From Mucilaginibacter sp. (GTDB taxonomy: Bacteria; Bacteroidota; Bacteroidia; Sphingobacteriales; Sphingobacteriaceae), in NCBI RefSeq assembly GCF_028287845.1, contig NZ_JAQBOW010000001.1, positions 1 through 52,655 on the forward strand: DNA of 52,655 bases, in the 5' to 3' direction. The notes under the pieces are model-generated. The model was not told where the DNA came from. It saw only the letters and a list, made by a program, of their open reading frames with translations, and searched no databases. Position numbers and translations under genes: made by a program. Of the stretch, positions 16,449-24,994 are shown piece by piece. The first letter of the stretch is position 1. Each line of letters opens with the position of its first letter.

Positions 16449-16483
16449 CGATAGCTAATAAAAACGGCTGAAAACATAAAGCT

Positions 16484-17599
16484 ATGTCTAAAAAAAAATC
16501 AGATAAAAAAGAACACGTTGCTATAGTAACCGATGCTTCCCTGTCTTTTCTTGAAAAATATATCAATAACGCCTCGCCTACCGGTTTTGAGTGGAAGGGT
16601 CAGCAGTTATGGCTGGATTATATTAAGCCCTACGTTGATGATCATTATGTTGATAATTATGGTACAGCAGTAGCAATTATTAATCCCAAGGCAGAATATA
16701 AGGTAGTTATAGAGGCGCATGCCGATGAAATTTCATGGTTTGTAAATTATATTACCAGCGATGGTTTAATATATGTTATCCGTAACGGCGGTTCAGATCA
16801 CCAGATAGCTCCTTCAAAAAGGGTTAATATCCATACGGATAAAGGGGTTGTTAAAGCTGTATTTGGCTGGCCGGCTATACATACCCGCCTGGGCGGCGAA
16901 AAAGAAGAAGCACCATCACTTAAAAACATTTTTTTAGACTGCGGCTGCACCACAAAAGACGAAGTTGAAAAACTGGGTATTCACGTAGGTTGCGTTATTA
17001 CTTATGAGGATGAGTTTATGTTGCTTAACGACCGCTACTACGTTGGCCGGGCGTTAGATAACCGTGTAGGCGGCTTTATGATTGCCGAAGTTGCCCGTCT
17101 GTTAAAAGAAAATAAAAAGAAATTGCCTTTTGGCTTATACATAGTAAATGCTGTACAGGAAGAAATTGGTTTGCGCGGTGCCGAAATGATAGCACATCGT
17201 ATTAAACCAAACGTAGCTATTGTTACTGATGTTACGCATGATACACAAACGCCAATGATAAGTAAGATAACACAGGGTGACCTGGCTTGTGGTCGCGGTC
17301 CGGTTGTATCATACGCGCCTGCGGTACAAAATAACCTGAATAAGCTATTAATAGATACTGCCGAAAAAGAGGGTATTCCTTTCCAGCGCCAGGCTTCATC
17401 ACGTTCAACAGGTACTGATACTGATGCTTTTGCTTACTCTAATGATGGTGTGCCTTCTGCATTGATCTCTTTATGTTTGCGCTATATGCACACTACTGTT
17501 GAAATGGTACATAAGGAAGATGCTGATAATGTGATCAGGCTGATTTATGAAGTATTGCTAAATATCAAATCAGGACAAGATTTCAGGTATATTAAATAA
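16484..17599 (+). CDS. M42-family metallopeptidase (glutamyl aminopeptidase/endoglucanase-like)
   Basis: Cytosolic aminopeptidase of the M42 family, 371 residues, expected to bind two metal ions and form a large oligomer that trims peptides. Metal-site motifs are in order: VVIEAHADEIS (His and Asp), YVGRALDNRVGG (bridging Asp), VQEEIGLRGA (catalytic Glu pair) and IVTDVTHD. The C-terminal RYMHTTVEMVHKEDADN supplies the last histidine ligand. An N-terminal lysine-rich stretch (MSKKKSDKKEH) precedes the family start. The neighbouring nucleotidyltransferase follows after 89 bp with an inverted repeat between them, so they may not be cotranscribed. No signal peptide is seen. Confidence 0.92.
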   Translation: MSKKKSDKKEHVAIVTDASLSFLEKYINNASPTGFEWKGQQLWLDYIKPYVDDHYVDNYGTAVAIINPKAEYKVVIEAHADEISWFVNYITSDGLIYVIRNGGSDHQIAPSKRVNIHTDKGVVKAVFGWPAIHTRLGGEKEEAPSLKNIFLDCGCTTKDEVEKLGIHVGCVITYEDEFMLLNDRYYVGRALDNRVGGFMIAEVARLLKENKKKLPFGLYIVNAVQEEIGLRGAEMIAHRIKPNVAIVTDVTHDTQTPMISKITQGDLACGRGPVVSYAPAVQNNLNKLLIDTAEKEGIPFQRQASSRSTGTDTDAFAYSNDGVPSALISLCLRYMHTTVEMVHKEDADNVIRLIYEVLLNIKSGQDFRYIK

Positions 17600-17624
17600 A
17601 CATTTTCTTGAAAAATGATGTTGA

Positions 17625-17655
17625 AATATCCGTGGGTTATAATCCCCCGGATATT
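17625..17655 (+). terminator. Hairpin after the M42 gene
   Basis: AATATCCGTGGG and CCCCCGGATATT form a 12-bp stem with one mismatch around a TTATAAT loop. There is no long T run, so it may be a weak terminator or an operator for the following gene. Confidence 0.45.
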
Positions 17656-17688
17656 GACAAAATTATTTAACACCTCTTTAATTAAACT

Positions 17689-18591
17689 ATGAAACCAACA
17701 CTATTAATACTGGCCGCCGGTATGGCCAGCCGTTACGGAAGCATGAAGCAGATTGACGGATTTGGACCCAACGGAGAAACCATTATAGATTATTCTATCC
17801 ATGATGCCATTAAGGCAGGATTTGGAAAAATAAGCTTCATTATACGCGAAGAATTTGTAGACTCCTTTAAAGCCATATTCGAACCTAAATTAAAGGGTAA
17901 GATTGAAACTGATTATGTTTTTCAAAGCTTTGACCTGAAACCTTTCGGGATAGATAAAACTATTGAGCGCGCTAAACCATGGGGAACCGCACATGCTGTG
18001 TTGGCTGCCCGTAACCAGGTACATGAGCCTTTTTGTGTTATCAATGCTGATGATTATTATGGTTATGATGCCTTTGAAAAAATGGTTAAGTTTTTAACTA
18101 CCGAAGCATCTGATACACAATATTCATTGGTAGGCTACCAGATAGATAAAACTTTGTCTGATTATGGTTCGGTATCGCGCGGTGTATGCGAGGTTGATGC
18201 CAATGGTAACATGACAGAAGTAAATGAACGTACTGAGGTTTACTTTACCGATGGCGGAAAAGTTGCCTATAAAGATGCCACAGGCGAACACCCCCTGCCA
18301 AATGATACCCGTGTATCTATGAACTTTTGGGGATTTACGCCGGCTGTATTTAAGCAAAGCGAGCAAATGTTCAGAGACTTTGTTGAAGCCAACGAGCATA
18401 ACCCTAAAGCAGAATTTTTTATCCCATTAGTAGCTGATAACTTGATAAAAAGCGGGCTGGCATCATTTAAGGTGATACCTACCGCGTCAAAATGGTTTGG
18501 CGTTACTTATAAAGAGGATAAGCCTATTGTGCAAAAATCAATTTCTGAACTGGTAGCAAACGGAACGTATCCGGCTAATCTTTGGGGTTGA
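17689..18591 (+). CDS. NDP-sugar pyrophosphorylase-like nucleotidyltransferase
   Basis: A 300-residue nucleotidyltransferase with a GT-A/Rossmann-like fold that likely couples a sugar phosphate to a nucleotide. The phosphate-binding signature LILAAGMASRYGSMKQIDGFG at residues 5-25 is typical, and FCVINADDYYGYDAF carries the metal-binding Asp of the NADxxYG type. The C-terminal part has FFIPLVADNLIKSG and PTASKWFGVTYKEDKP, also seen in this family. Gene context gives no hint of the sugar. A hairpin terminator follows at 18645-18666. Confidence 0.87.
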   Translation: MKPTLLILAAGMASRYGSMKQIDGFGPNGETIIDYSIHDAIKAGFGKISFIIREEFVDSFKAIFEPKLKGKIETDYVFQSFDLKPFGIDKTIERAKPWGTAHAVLAARNQVHEPFCVINADDYYGYDAFEKMVKFLTTEASDTQYSLVGYQIDKTLSDYGSVSRGVCEVDANGNMTEVNERTEVYFTDGGKVAYKDATGEHPLPNDTRVSMNFWGFTPAVFKQSEQMFRDFVEANEHNPKAEFFIPLVADNLIKSGLASFKVIPTASKWFGVTYKEDKPIVQKSISELVANGTYPANLWG

Positions 18592-18644
18592 AAAATAATA
18601 GACTTAGTTTTATAAACTTCATAAGTCTTATCTAATATATTACA

Positions 18645-18666
18645 GATCCCGCTTAATGGCGGGATT
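18645..18666 (+). terminator. Terminator shared with the end of nhaA
   Basis: ATCCCGC and GCGGGAT form a 7-bp stem around TTAATG, followed by a T-rich tract on the plus strand. The 3' half lies inside the last codons of the convergent nhaA gene, so the terminator is embedded in coding sequence. Confidence 0.7.
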
Positions 18667-19831
18667 TGTTGTTTGTGACCAGCACATTTTTTAAGTAAAT
18701 AAACCCGGCTATGCCTGCAATAACAGAAGCTATCAAAATAGCAAACTTTGCCTCAATGTTATAAATTGAGTTACCAAAGGATAACAAAGAGATAAATATA
18801 GACATGGTAAAGCCTATACCGGCCAATAAACCCATGCCCGTAATATGTTGCCAGGTTATTAATTCAGGTAATGACCCTATTTTAAATTTAACCGAAAGCC
18901 AGGCAAAAAGCATTACCCCAACCGGCTTACCAATCAGCAACCCTAAAATAATCCCCAAACCTAATACACTTATAACGCCATTAACCATATTAACTTCAAA
19001 ATGAATATTTGTATTGGCGAGCGCGAAAAGCGGCATTATAAAAAAGTTAACCGGCGTAGTTAATTGGTGTGCCAGTTTTTCTAATACGGGGCCCTTTTTA
19101 GAACTTACAGGTATAGTAAATGCTGTTAATACGCCTGCAATAGTGGCATGTATACCCGAGTGGTGTATAAAATACCATAATGCTATCCCCGGGATAATAT
19201 AAAAGACCAAATGCTTTAAGCCCAATTTATTCATCAATAATAAAAGTAAAAATATACTCAGGCCTACCAACAAGTAAAGCCAGTGCAACGTGGTTGAATA
19301 AAATACAGCGATGATTATTATAGCTAGTAAATCATCAACAACGGCCAGGGTTGATAATAAAACCTTAAGAGCGGGTGGTACAAGTTTGCCTAACAGGGCC
19401 AAAACGCCTAATGCAAATGCAATATCAGTAGCCATTGGTATTGCCCAGCCTGCGCCGGTATTAGTACCATAATTGAATGCGAAAAATATTAACGCCGGCA
19501 CCATGGCCCCGCCTATAGCGGCAAATATGGGTACCGCGGCGATTTTAAAGTTAGATAAGTGCCCGCCGATGATCTCATTTTTAATTTCCAAACCTATCAG
19601 GAAAAAGAAAACAGCCATTAAGCCATCATTGATCCAGTTTAATAAAGAATATTTTAATTGAATTAGGGGAGATTCATAACCAAATTTAAATGATAACAGC
19701 TTTGTGAAATCCTGACTAACTGATGAATTGGCAATGATTAAAGAAATAATTACACATATAATTAATATTACCCCGCTGGCTTGTTCAGATTTTATAAATT
19801 CTAAAAATTCTCCGCTTTTACGTTTTATCAT
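18653..19831 (-). CDS. nhaA: Na+/H+ antiporter NhaA
   Basis: Inner-membrane sodium/proton antiporter of 392 residues that exports Na+ in exchange for protons at alkaline pH or high salt. Characteristic blocks are the N-terminal EASGVILIICVIISLIIANS-like helix, the TM IV region GWAIPMATDIAFALGVLALLG, and the ion-binding pair LAVVDDLLAIIIIAVFYS with Asp166-Asp167, equivalent to the E. coli Asp163-Asp164 pair. Later blocks are GKPVGVMLFAWLSVKFKIGSLP and ITGMGLLAGIGFTMSIFISLLSF. About a dozen hydrophobic segments fit the family. It stands alone between a convergent nucleotidyltransferase and a palindrome-bearing spacer. Confidence 0.97.
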   Translation of the reverse strand: MIKRKSGEFLEFIKSEQASGVILIICVIISLIIANSSVSQDFTKLLSFKFGYESPLIQLKYSLLNWINDGLMAVFFFLIGLEIKNEIIGGHLSNFKIAAVPIFAAIGGAMVPALIFFAFNYGTNTGAGWAIPMATDIAFALGVLALLGKLVPPALKVLLSTLAVVDDLLAIIIIAVFYSTTLHWLYLLVGLSIFLLLLLMNKLGLKHLVFYIIPGIALWYFIHHSGIHATIAGVLTAFTIPVSSKKGPVLEKLAHQLTTPVNFFIMPLFALANTNIHFEVNMVNGVISVLGLGIILGLLIGKPVGVMLFAWLSVKFKIGSLPELITWQHITGMGLLAGIGFTMSIFISLLSFGNSIYNIEAKFAILIASVIAGIAGFIYLKNVLVTNNKSRH

Positions 19832-20179
19832 TTTGGTTAGGTAGCTTCATAAAAGTACAAAAACTAAATGAAGGGGTATACAAGTCTAAATAAATAGTAT
19901 AAATCAAAAAAAATATCATTTCGATAGAGCCGAGGGGGTGTGTTGGGGCGAGCGAGAAATCTTATACGCTTTTGCATGGCAATATCGTATAGTGTATAAG
20001 ATTTCTCACTCGTACCTCGTATCGAAATGACATAGAGCGTTTCTTATCCTGAACTCGCGTTAATTTAATAGTTAGTTTATTTGGAATTATTTAATACGTT
20101 TATTTTTAGCCAATTGCAATTTTTAATGTACCAAGGTGTACAGTACAGTAATAGCATTTAACTGGTATAGGTTATTGCT
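19832..20179. other. nhaA-DUF5996 spacer
   Basis: A 348-bp gene-free stretch. Its central part is the palindromic repeat at 19914-20032; the rest is AT-rich and lies upstream of nhaA (minus strand) and downstream of the DUF5996 gene (minus strand). I see no further gene or RNA in it. Confidence 0.5.
19914..20032. repeat. Palindromic repeat, TGTCATTTCGA family, copy 2
   Basis: Left arm 19914-19967 starts TATCATTTCGATAGAGCCGA and ends GAGAAATCTTATAC; right arm 19994-20032 starts GTATAAGATTTCTCACTCG and ends ATCGAAATGACA. The arms are reverse complements apart from an insertion in the left arm. It is the same family as 4324-4416. Confidence 0.85.
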
Positions 20180-21112
20180 TTATCCCTCCAACCACGATAG
20201 ATCACACTCTAAAGCATTTCTGTCCCAATTGCCGGTATTCGCCGCGGCTATATAGGTAGTTTCTAAAAATTCAAGCAACGTTTTTTCAGGATCAGCGGCC
20301 AATCGCACATCATCATATTTTAAAAAGAACTCGCCCATTTCCGTACTATAAAATGCCTGGGTTGGTTTAACAGGCTGCTCGCTAAATGCAGCCGGGGTAG
20401 GGTAACAGTAGGCGTAAAAAGCGGGGTGTGGAAATTGCTCATTGCCGGGCCAAAAGCCGCAGCTGCTTACTTCATGCGAGTAAGCTTCCTGCGTTACGCG
20501 GTCGGGCATATTGGGTACACCTCCGGGGTGCAATGGCGCCCGCCTGCCCGAAAAACGGGTAACAGCCAGATCAAACGCTCCCCAAAAAAAGTGAACCGGG
20601 CTGCACTTGCCGCTAAATTTTGAGCGGAACCCGGTGAAAATTGTGTTAATGGTTAATAAAGCTTTAAAAAACTTGTTTATCTGTTCTTTATCGTATGATC
20701 GATGTACTTCGTCCTGTTCAAAAGGTATAGCCGGGTCAATTTCATTTGGTTTGGCATAAATGGTAACGTCAATACCCAATATTTTCAGCTTTTCAAAAAG
20801 CTCCTTGTAAAAGCTCGCTACAGTGCGCGGGTATAGTTCTATTTTTTGGCTTTCGCCCGAACTGCAGGTAACTATCAACTCATGCGCTATAAAATCAAAA
20901 TCTATCTGGAAGCTGCCATCCCCGTTAGGAATACTATGGGTAGTTAAGCCACGCGGATAAACATACAAGGTAACGTGCCATGAGTGATTGAGCCACGGCG
21001 TTTTTTTTAACCGTATTTTTCCAACTATTTGCGTCCAAAGTTGTACCGTAGCAACTGTGTCTTTTAGTTGATCGAAAATTAGTTCGGGCCAGTTGGTGTT
21101 ATTAATCGCCAT
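20180..21112 (-). CDS. DUF5996 family protein
   Basis: A 310-residue protein of a conserved family without known function (DUF5996). Family-type features are the N-terminal WPELIFDQLKDTVATVQLWTQIVGKIRL, the block KTPWLNHSWHVTLYVYPRGLTT, and the central VHFFWGAFDLAVTRFSGRRAPLHPGG followed by EVSSCGFWPGNEQFPHPAFYAYCYP. No signal peptide or membrane segment is visible, so it is probably cytosolic. Conserved His and Cys residues in the central block could bind metal, but that is speculation. It lies upstream on the same strand-level neighbourhood as the DUF885 gene with a 56-bp gap between the DUF885 end and this gene's region. Confidence 0.8.
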   Translation of the reverse strand: MAINNTNWPELIFDQLKDTVATVQLWTQIVGKIRLKKTPWLNHSWHVTLYVYPRGLTTHSIPNGDGSFQIDFDFIAHELIVTCSSGESQKIELYPRTVASFYKELFEKLKILGIDVTIYAKPNEIDPAIPFEQDEVHRSYDKEQINKFFKALLTINTIFTGFRSKFSGKCSPVHFFWGAFDLAVTRFSGRRAPLHPGGVPNMPDRVTQEAYSHEVSSCGFWPGNEQFPHPAFYAYCYPTPAAFSEQPVKPTQAFYSTEMGEFFLKYDDVRLAADPEKTLLEFLETTYIAAANTGNWDRNALECDLSWLEG

Positions 21113-21168
21113 GATGTTTTAAATTAAATATACCATCGTTCAAGATGATATAGAAACAACTCACTATA

Positions 21169-22920
21169 CTATTTGTTCCCTAACATAGCAGTTCTTATAA
21201 ACTTAACTGGAGCGCTGCCATAGCTCAGAAATTTTTCGTTAAAGTCTTTCAGTTTATATTTGTCGCCCATTTTGGTTTTATAGGCTTCACGTAAATCGAT
21301 GATCTCTTTATAACCATCGTAATAACTATCTAATTGTACGCTGGTAACACTTACCCGTTTCCACTTACCTTCGGCTTCTGCCTGCTGTTGAAAAGCTTCT
21401 TTGATAAGAAACGTCATAGCTTGTTCTTTGGTCATGCTCAAACAATGCACAGCATAATCTAAAATACTATTGCAAACAGACCGCAAGTGCCACTTGTACC
21501 ACATCAGCTTCATTTCGGGCGAATCATCATAACCATTGTCCAGCATCATTTGTTCGCTGTAAACAGCCCAGCCTTCAATCATAGCCGTATTGCCAAAAAT
21601 GGCTTTAATTTTGCTTGGAGCCTTATTAGCATATACTTGCTGTACATAATGCCCGGGTATGGCTTCATGTATACATAGTATTTGTAAAATATATTGATTG
21701 TATTCGCGCAGGTAACTTTCGGCTTTATCTGCCGGCAAGGCAGAAAGATTACTTATATTAAAGTAAGATTTTCCTTCTTTATCATAAGCTCCCGGCGAAC
21801 TCATAGAGGCAAATGCCGCGCTGCCAGAATAAGCCGGCAGTTTACTTACCTGTAATGGTTTGGTAGGGTCAACTGTAACCAGGTCTTTGGCTTTTACAAA
21901 TGCTATTAATTTAGGGAGCTGGTTTTCAATGGCCAACTGAAATCCGCCAGGCGTGGTGTGCTTGCCCGAGAGGGTATCCAATACCCGGCTTATCATTTCA
22001 AGCGAATCAGCAGGCATGGTTTTCTTTCCGAAATATTTTGGCCAAAGCTGTCGGCTTATTTTGGTCATTTCGCGGTGTACCTGTTTTTTCCTTTCGCCCG
22101 CCATGTTAAACAACTGCTGCGCGCCGTAGGCAGATTGTGTTTCGTATTTAAACTTATCATCATACAATTCCTTACCCAGCCTGAAACTGCGGGCATGGTC
22201 GTTCTTCATGTTTTTTAACCAGGCAATGTAGGCTCTAATACTTTCTGCGGATATTTTAGCCCGCTCCGTCATTTTTTTCTGCTCGCCATTAGGGATGTTG
22301 GTTTTCTTTAGCGAGTCTAAAAAGTCTTTTTCCATTACATTAATGCCACCCGTTTGCTGCTCAATGGCTTGGTCGGTTAACTCGGGTACCGGGTTCTTAA
22401 TTTGCTTTTCGGCCTCTTTATAATAAGTAGGCAGGTCTGCCATTTTTTCATAGAAATTACGCAAACGCTTAGCTAAAGGCGCATAAGGCTTATTTAATAT
22501 TTGTGCAAACGTGCCTACAACATTATAGCGGGTGGGGGCCCACTCGTATGCTTTGAGTATCATAATCTGCCAACTCGTATAATCTAAATGATTTTGCATC
22601 AGGCGATAATCTATTTTATTCAGTTCCGACAGATCATTCACCTCAAAACGCGACAAAGAATCAGTTTGTAGTTTAATAAAATTAAGCATCGCATCCCGGC
22701 TTTTATCGTTAGGGATAACCAATAAGCTATCATATTTATGATAGCCTTCGCCGGTTGCCCAATCGGGGTTAAGTTTCCATAAAGCATCCAGAAAATGTTC
22801 TTCATAAGCAGTAAACGCCTCGTCGCCTTTTCTGCCTGACGGGCCGCTACCGGCATCTTTTTTACATCCTATAAAAAAGGTAGCACATACCAGAAGTAGA
22901 AGCAATATTTTCCTGACCAT
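21169..22920 (-). CDS. DUF885-family metallopeptidase-like lipoprotein
   Basis: A 583-residue predicted lipoprotein. The start at 22920 gives MVRKILLLLLVCATFFIGC, a signal peptide with a lipobox ending at Cys19; the longer in-frame start at 23013 would bury it and overlap the divergent DinB gene. The body is DUF885: the zinc-binding-like motif HEAIPGHYVQQVY is near residue 440, followed by AMIEGWAVYSEQMMLDNG. These are typical of this family of putative periplasmic or surface peptidases. C-terminal features are LDYAVHCLSMTKEQAMTFL and YLSYGSAPVKF-like family ends. Substrate is unknown. It is transcribed divergently from the DinB-like gene with 78 bp between starts. Confidence 0.9.
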   Translation of the reverse strand: MVRKILLLLLVCATFFIGCKKDAGSGPSGRKGDEAFTAYEEHFLDALWKLNPDWATGEGYHKYDSLLVIPNDKSRDAMLNFIKLQTDSLSRFEVNDLSELNKIDYRLMQNHLDYTSWQIMILKAYEWAPTRYNVVGTFAQILNKPYAPLAKRLRNFYEKMADLPTYYKEAEKQIKNPVPELTDQAIEQQTGGINVMEKDFLDSLKKTNIPNGEQKKMTERAKISAESIRAYIAWLKNMKNDHARSFRLGKELYDDKFKYETQSAYGAQQLFNMAGERKKQVHREMTKISRQLWPKYFGKKTMPADSLEMISRVLDTLSGKHTTPGGFQLAIENQLPKLIAFVKAKDLVTVDPTKPLQVSKLPAYSGSAAFASMSSPGAYDKEGKSYFNISNLSALPADKAESYLREYNQYILQILCIHEAIPGHYVQQVYANKAPSKIKAIFGNTAMIEGWAVYSEQMMLDNGYDDSPEMKLMWYKWHLRSVCNSILDYAVHCLSMTKEQAMTFLIKEAFQQQAEAEGKWKRVSVTSVQLDSYYDGYKEIIDLREAYKTKMGDKYKLKDFNEKFLSYGSAPVKFIRTAMLGNK

Positions 22921-22998
22921 TATAGATATTTTTTTGTTGCATAAACTTAGAACATTTAACCCAAAAAAGCTATTATCAATTAAAAACAAGTACCTGTT

Positions 22999-23472
22999 AT
23001 GAACAGCGAGCATGAATCTATTATTATTGATGAAGTAGTAAAACTACTGCAAGGCGGTAGCGCGCATATTGGTTTAAAGGGTGCACTGAAAGGTCTTCCT
23101 GCCGAAGCGCGCGGAGCTGCACCAGATAAACTACCTTATAGTATATGGCAATTGGTAGAGCATATACGTATTGCCCAATGGGATATGCTACAATTTTGTT
23201 TGAATGCCAACCATAAATCGCCAAAATGGCCGGATGATTACTGGCCAAATGAAAGTTTACCGGCCGACGATGCAGTCTGGGAAAACTCTTTAAGGCAAAT
23301 AGATAACGATCTTAAAGAATTTATTGAACTGGTAAAAAACGAAGATATCTACAAAAAGCTTCCTCATGGCAGCGGGCAAACCATTTTACATGAAGCCCTG
23401 CAAATTGCAGATCATAACGCTTATCATATCAGCGAGATAATTGTGATAAGAAGATTGCAGGGTAATTATTAG
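22999..23472 (+). CDS. DinB-family (YfiT-like) putative metal-dependent protein
   Basis: A 157-residue four-helix-bundle protein of the DinB/YfiT superfamily; members often act as metal-dependent thiol S-transferases or hydrolases. The likely metal histidines are in LPYSIWQLVEHIRIAQ (helix 2) and in QIADHNAYHISEIIVIRR near the C-terminus, the usual H...HxxxH arrangement. Family length is 150-170 residues. It ends 10 bp before the convergent hydrolase gene, with a GGGGG/CCCCC hairpin spanning both ends. The biochemical role is not determinable. Confidence 0.85.
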   Translation: MNSEHESIIIDEVVKLLQGGSAHIGLKGALKGLPAEARGAAPDKLPYSIWQLVEHIRIAQWDMLQFCLNANHKSPKWPDDYWPNESLPADDAVWENSLRQIDNDLKEFIELVKNEDIYKKLPHGSGQTILHEALQIADHNAYHISEIIVIRRLQGNY

Positions 23473-23497
23473 AGGGGGCTGCTTACTTCACCCCCTT
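23473..23497. terminator. Possible bidirectional terminator between DinB and hydrolase genes
   Basis: AGGGGG (23473-23478) and CCCCCTT (23491-23497) can pair around CTGCTTACTTCA. It straddles the hydrolase stop codon. There is no strong T run, so confidence is modest. Confidence 0.4.
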
Positions 23498-24775
23498 CAC
23501 AAAATCAATCACACTTGTCACCAATTCAGGTTTCAAGGGCAGATCGGGCTGGTTATAAGTAGCCAGGTTCTGTGTCTTATCGGCCGGAGCATCTTTAAGT
23601 ACATGGTTCATACCATGTATAATGGTTAGTATAGATGTTGATTTTCCCTTTTTTAGTTTATCAGCGTCTTCAAGCGTTACCTGCAAATCGGTAGTGCCTT
23701 GTACAATCAATGTTGGGATTTTTAATTTTTTTATCTCTTTCTGCGGATCGAACCTGCACCAGCTCATTACATACATTTGTATACTTGGCCTGATTATAAA
23801 ATATAGTGAAGGGTCGACACTTTTTTGGACCTTACCATGGCGTAACGAATCCATGATTTTTTTAAAACCATCAGCAAGGTATTGTGGCTGCGATTTCATT
23901 TGTTCGGTTAATACCTCTTCGGCCGGCCGGCCGGCACCTGCAAGTGAAATGAAAGCATTAACACTTGTTTCAGTAGCCCTGGCAGCCAACATTCCAACCA
24001 GCGAACCCTCGCTGTGGCCCATTACAATTATTTTAGAAAACCTGGCATCATCTTTCAATAAATTGATCAGGCCAATGGCGTCATCCACGTAATCATCAAA
24101 ACGTAGTTCGCTTTCTTTACCAGAGCCGGGGCTTTCGCCAACCATGCGTTTATCATAACGTAAAGATGCGATGCCACTTTTGCCTAAAGCCTCGGCCATC
24201 AATTTATAATCATTTGTAGCCAGGTTAAGTTTGACACTATTACCATTACGGTCAACAGGGCCCGAGCCCGCAATTATTAACACAACCGGAAATTTATCTT
24301 TGGCATCTTTTGGTACGGCCAAAGTGCCAGAAATTGTACCCGATAATGTTTTTAACAATATTGGCGATTCTGTTATAGAAGGATCGATCCCAGCATCAAT
24401 TTTAGCAGACTCCTGGTAGGGGGTTAATACCAATCCAATTATTTGGTCTTTATTATTTAATGATATATTAAGTAAAAATGTACCATTTTGAAAAGTAGCT
24501 TTATAAACAGCCAGTGGATTATTGTATTTCAGGAACTCGGTTTTTAACAATTGCCCAAGCTGCCCCCTCAACTGTGTTGTGGTAGTTTTGAATTTATCCG
24601 CCGGTAAGGTTGCCATCATTTCGGGACTAAAGTCTTTCGAAATACTGTCGGGGCTATTAGCATTGTAAAACTTTTTAAACTGGATTGCAGTAACCATATA
24701 TTTTGGTGGTTCGGCTTGTGCAAAAATCTTAACTGTAAAAAGTATGGTCAGTAAAAAAAAAGCTATTTTTTTCAT
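23483..24775 (-). CDS. DUF3887 plus alpha/beta-hydrolase (serine aminopeptidase-like), secreted
   Basis: A 430-residue protein starting with the Sec signal peptide MKKIAFFLLTILFTVKIFAQ, so it is probably periplasmic. Residues about 35-125 match a DUF3887-type domain. The rest is an alpha/beta hydrolase with the oxyanion segment FPVVLIIAGSGPVDRNGNS and the nucleophile elbow VMGHSEGSL, giving Ser255. The acid lies near VQGTTDLQV and the catalytic His near IHGMNHVLKDAP. Related proteins are annotated as serine aminopeptidases or acyl esterases; the natural substrate is unknown. It is convergent with DinB. Confidence 0.88.
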   Translation of the reverse strand: MKKIAFFLLTILFTVKIFAQAEPPKYMVTAIQFKKFYNANSPDSISKDFSPEMMATLPADKFKTTTTQLRGQLGQLLKTEFLKYNNPLAVYKATFQNGTFLLNISLNNKDQIIGLVLTPYQESAKIDAGIDPSITESPILLKTLSGTISGTLAVPKDAKDKFPVVLIIAGSGPVDRNGNSVKLNLATNDYKLMAEALGKSGIASLRYDKRMVGESPGSGKESELRFDDYVDDAIGLINLLKDDARFSKIIVMGHSEGSLVGMLAARATETSVNAFISLAGAGRPAEEVLTEQMKSQPQYLADGFKKIMDSLRHGKVQKSVDPSLYFIIRPSIQMYVMSWCRFDPQKEIKKLKIPTLIVQGTTDLQVTLEDADKLKKGKSTSILTIIHGMNHVLKDAPADKTQNLATYNQPDLPLKPELVTSVIDFVKGVK

Positions 24776-24994
24776 TTATCAGTAGTAATATTTTAATTGC
24801 GAAAATTAATAAAAATCGGGGATAACTTTTTTTTATTATATAATTTAGAAACTTATATATCATATTGCCCGGGTATTAATAACTTTAGTTGCAAATAAGA
24901 CGTAAAAACCCGATAATAGATATTTTATACGTATAAGTTATTGCATATATATAATTTAATATTACTATAATAAAATTCTACATCTATATATTTA

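Noticed and set aside
22921..23013. N-terminal extension of the DUF885 protein
   Set aside because: It overlaps the divergent DinB start and would hide a good lipoprotein signal peptide that begins at 22920.
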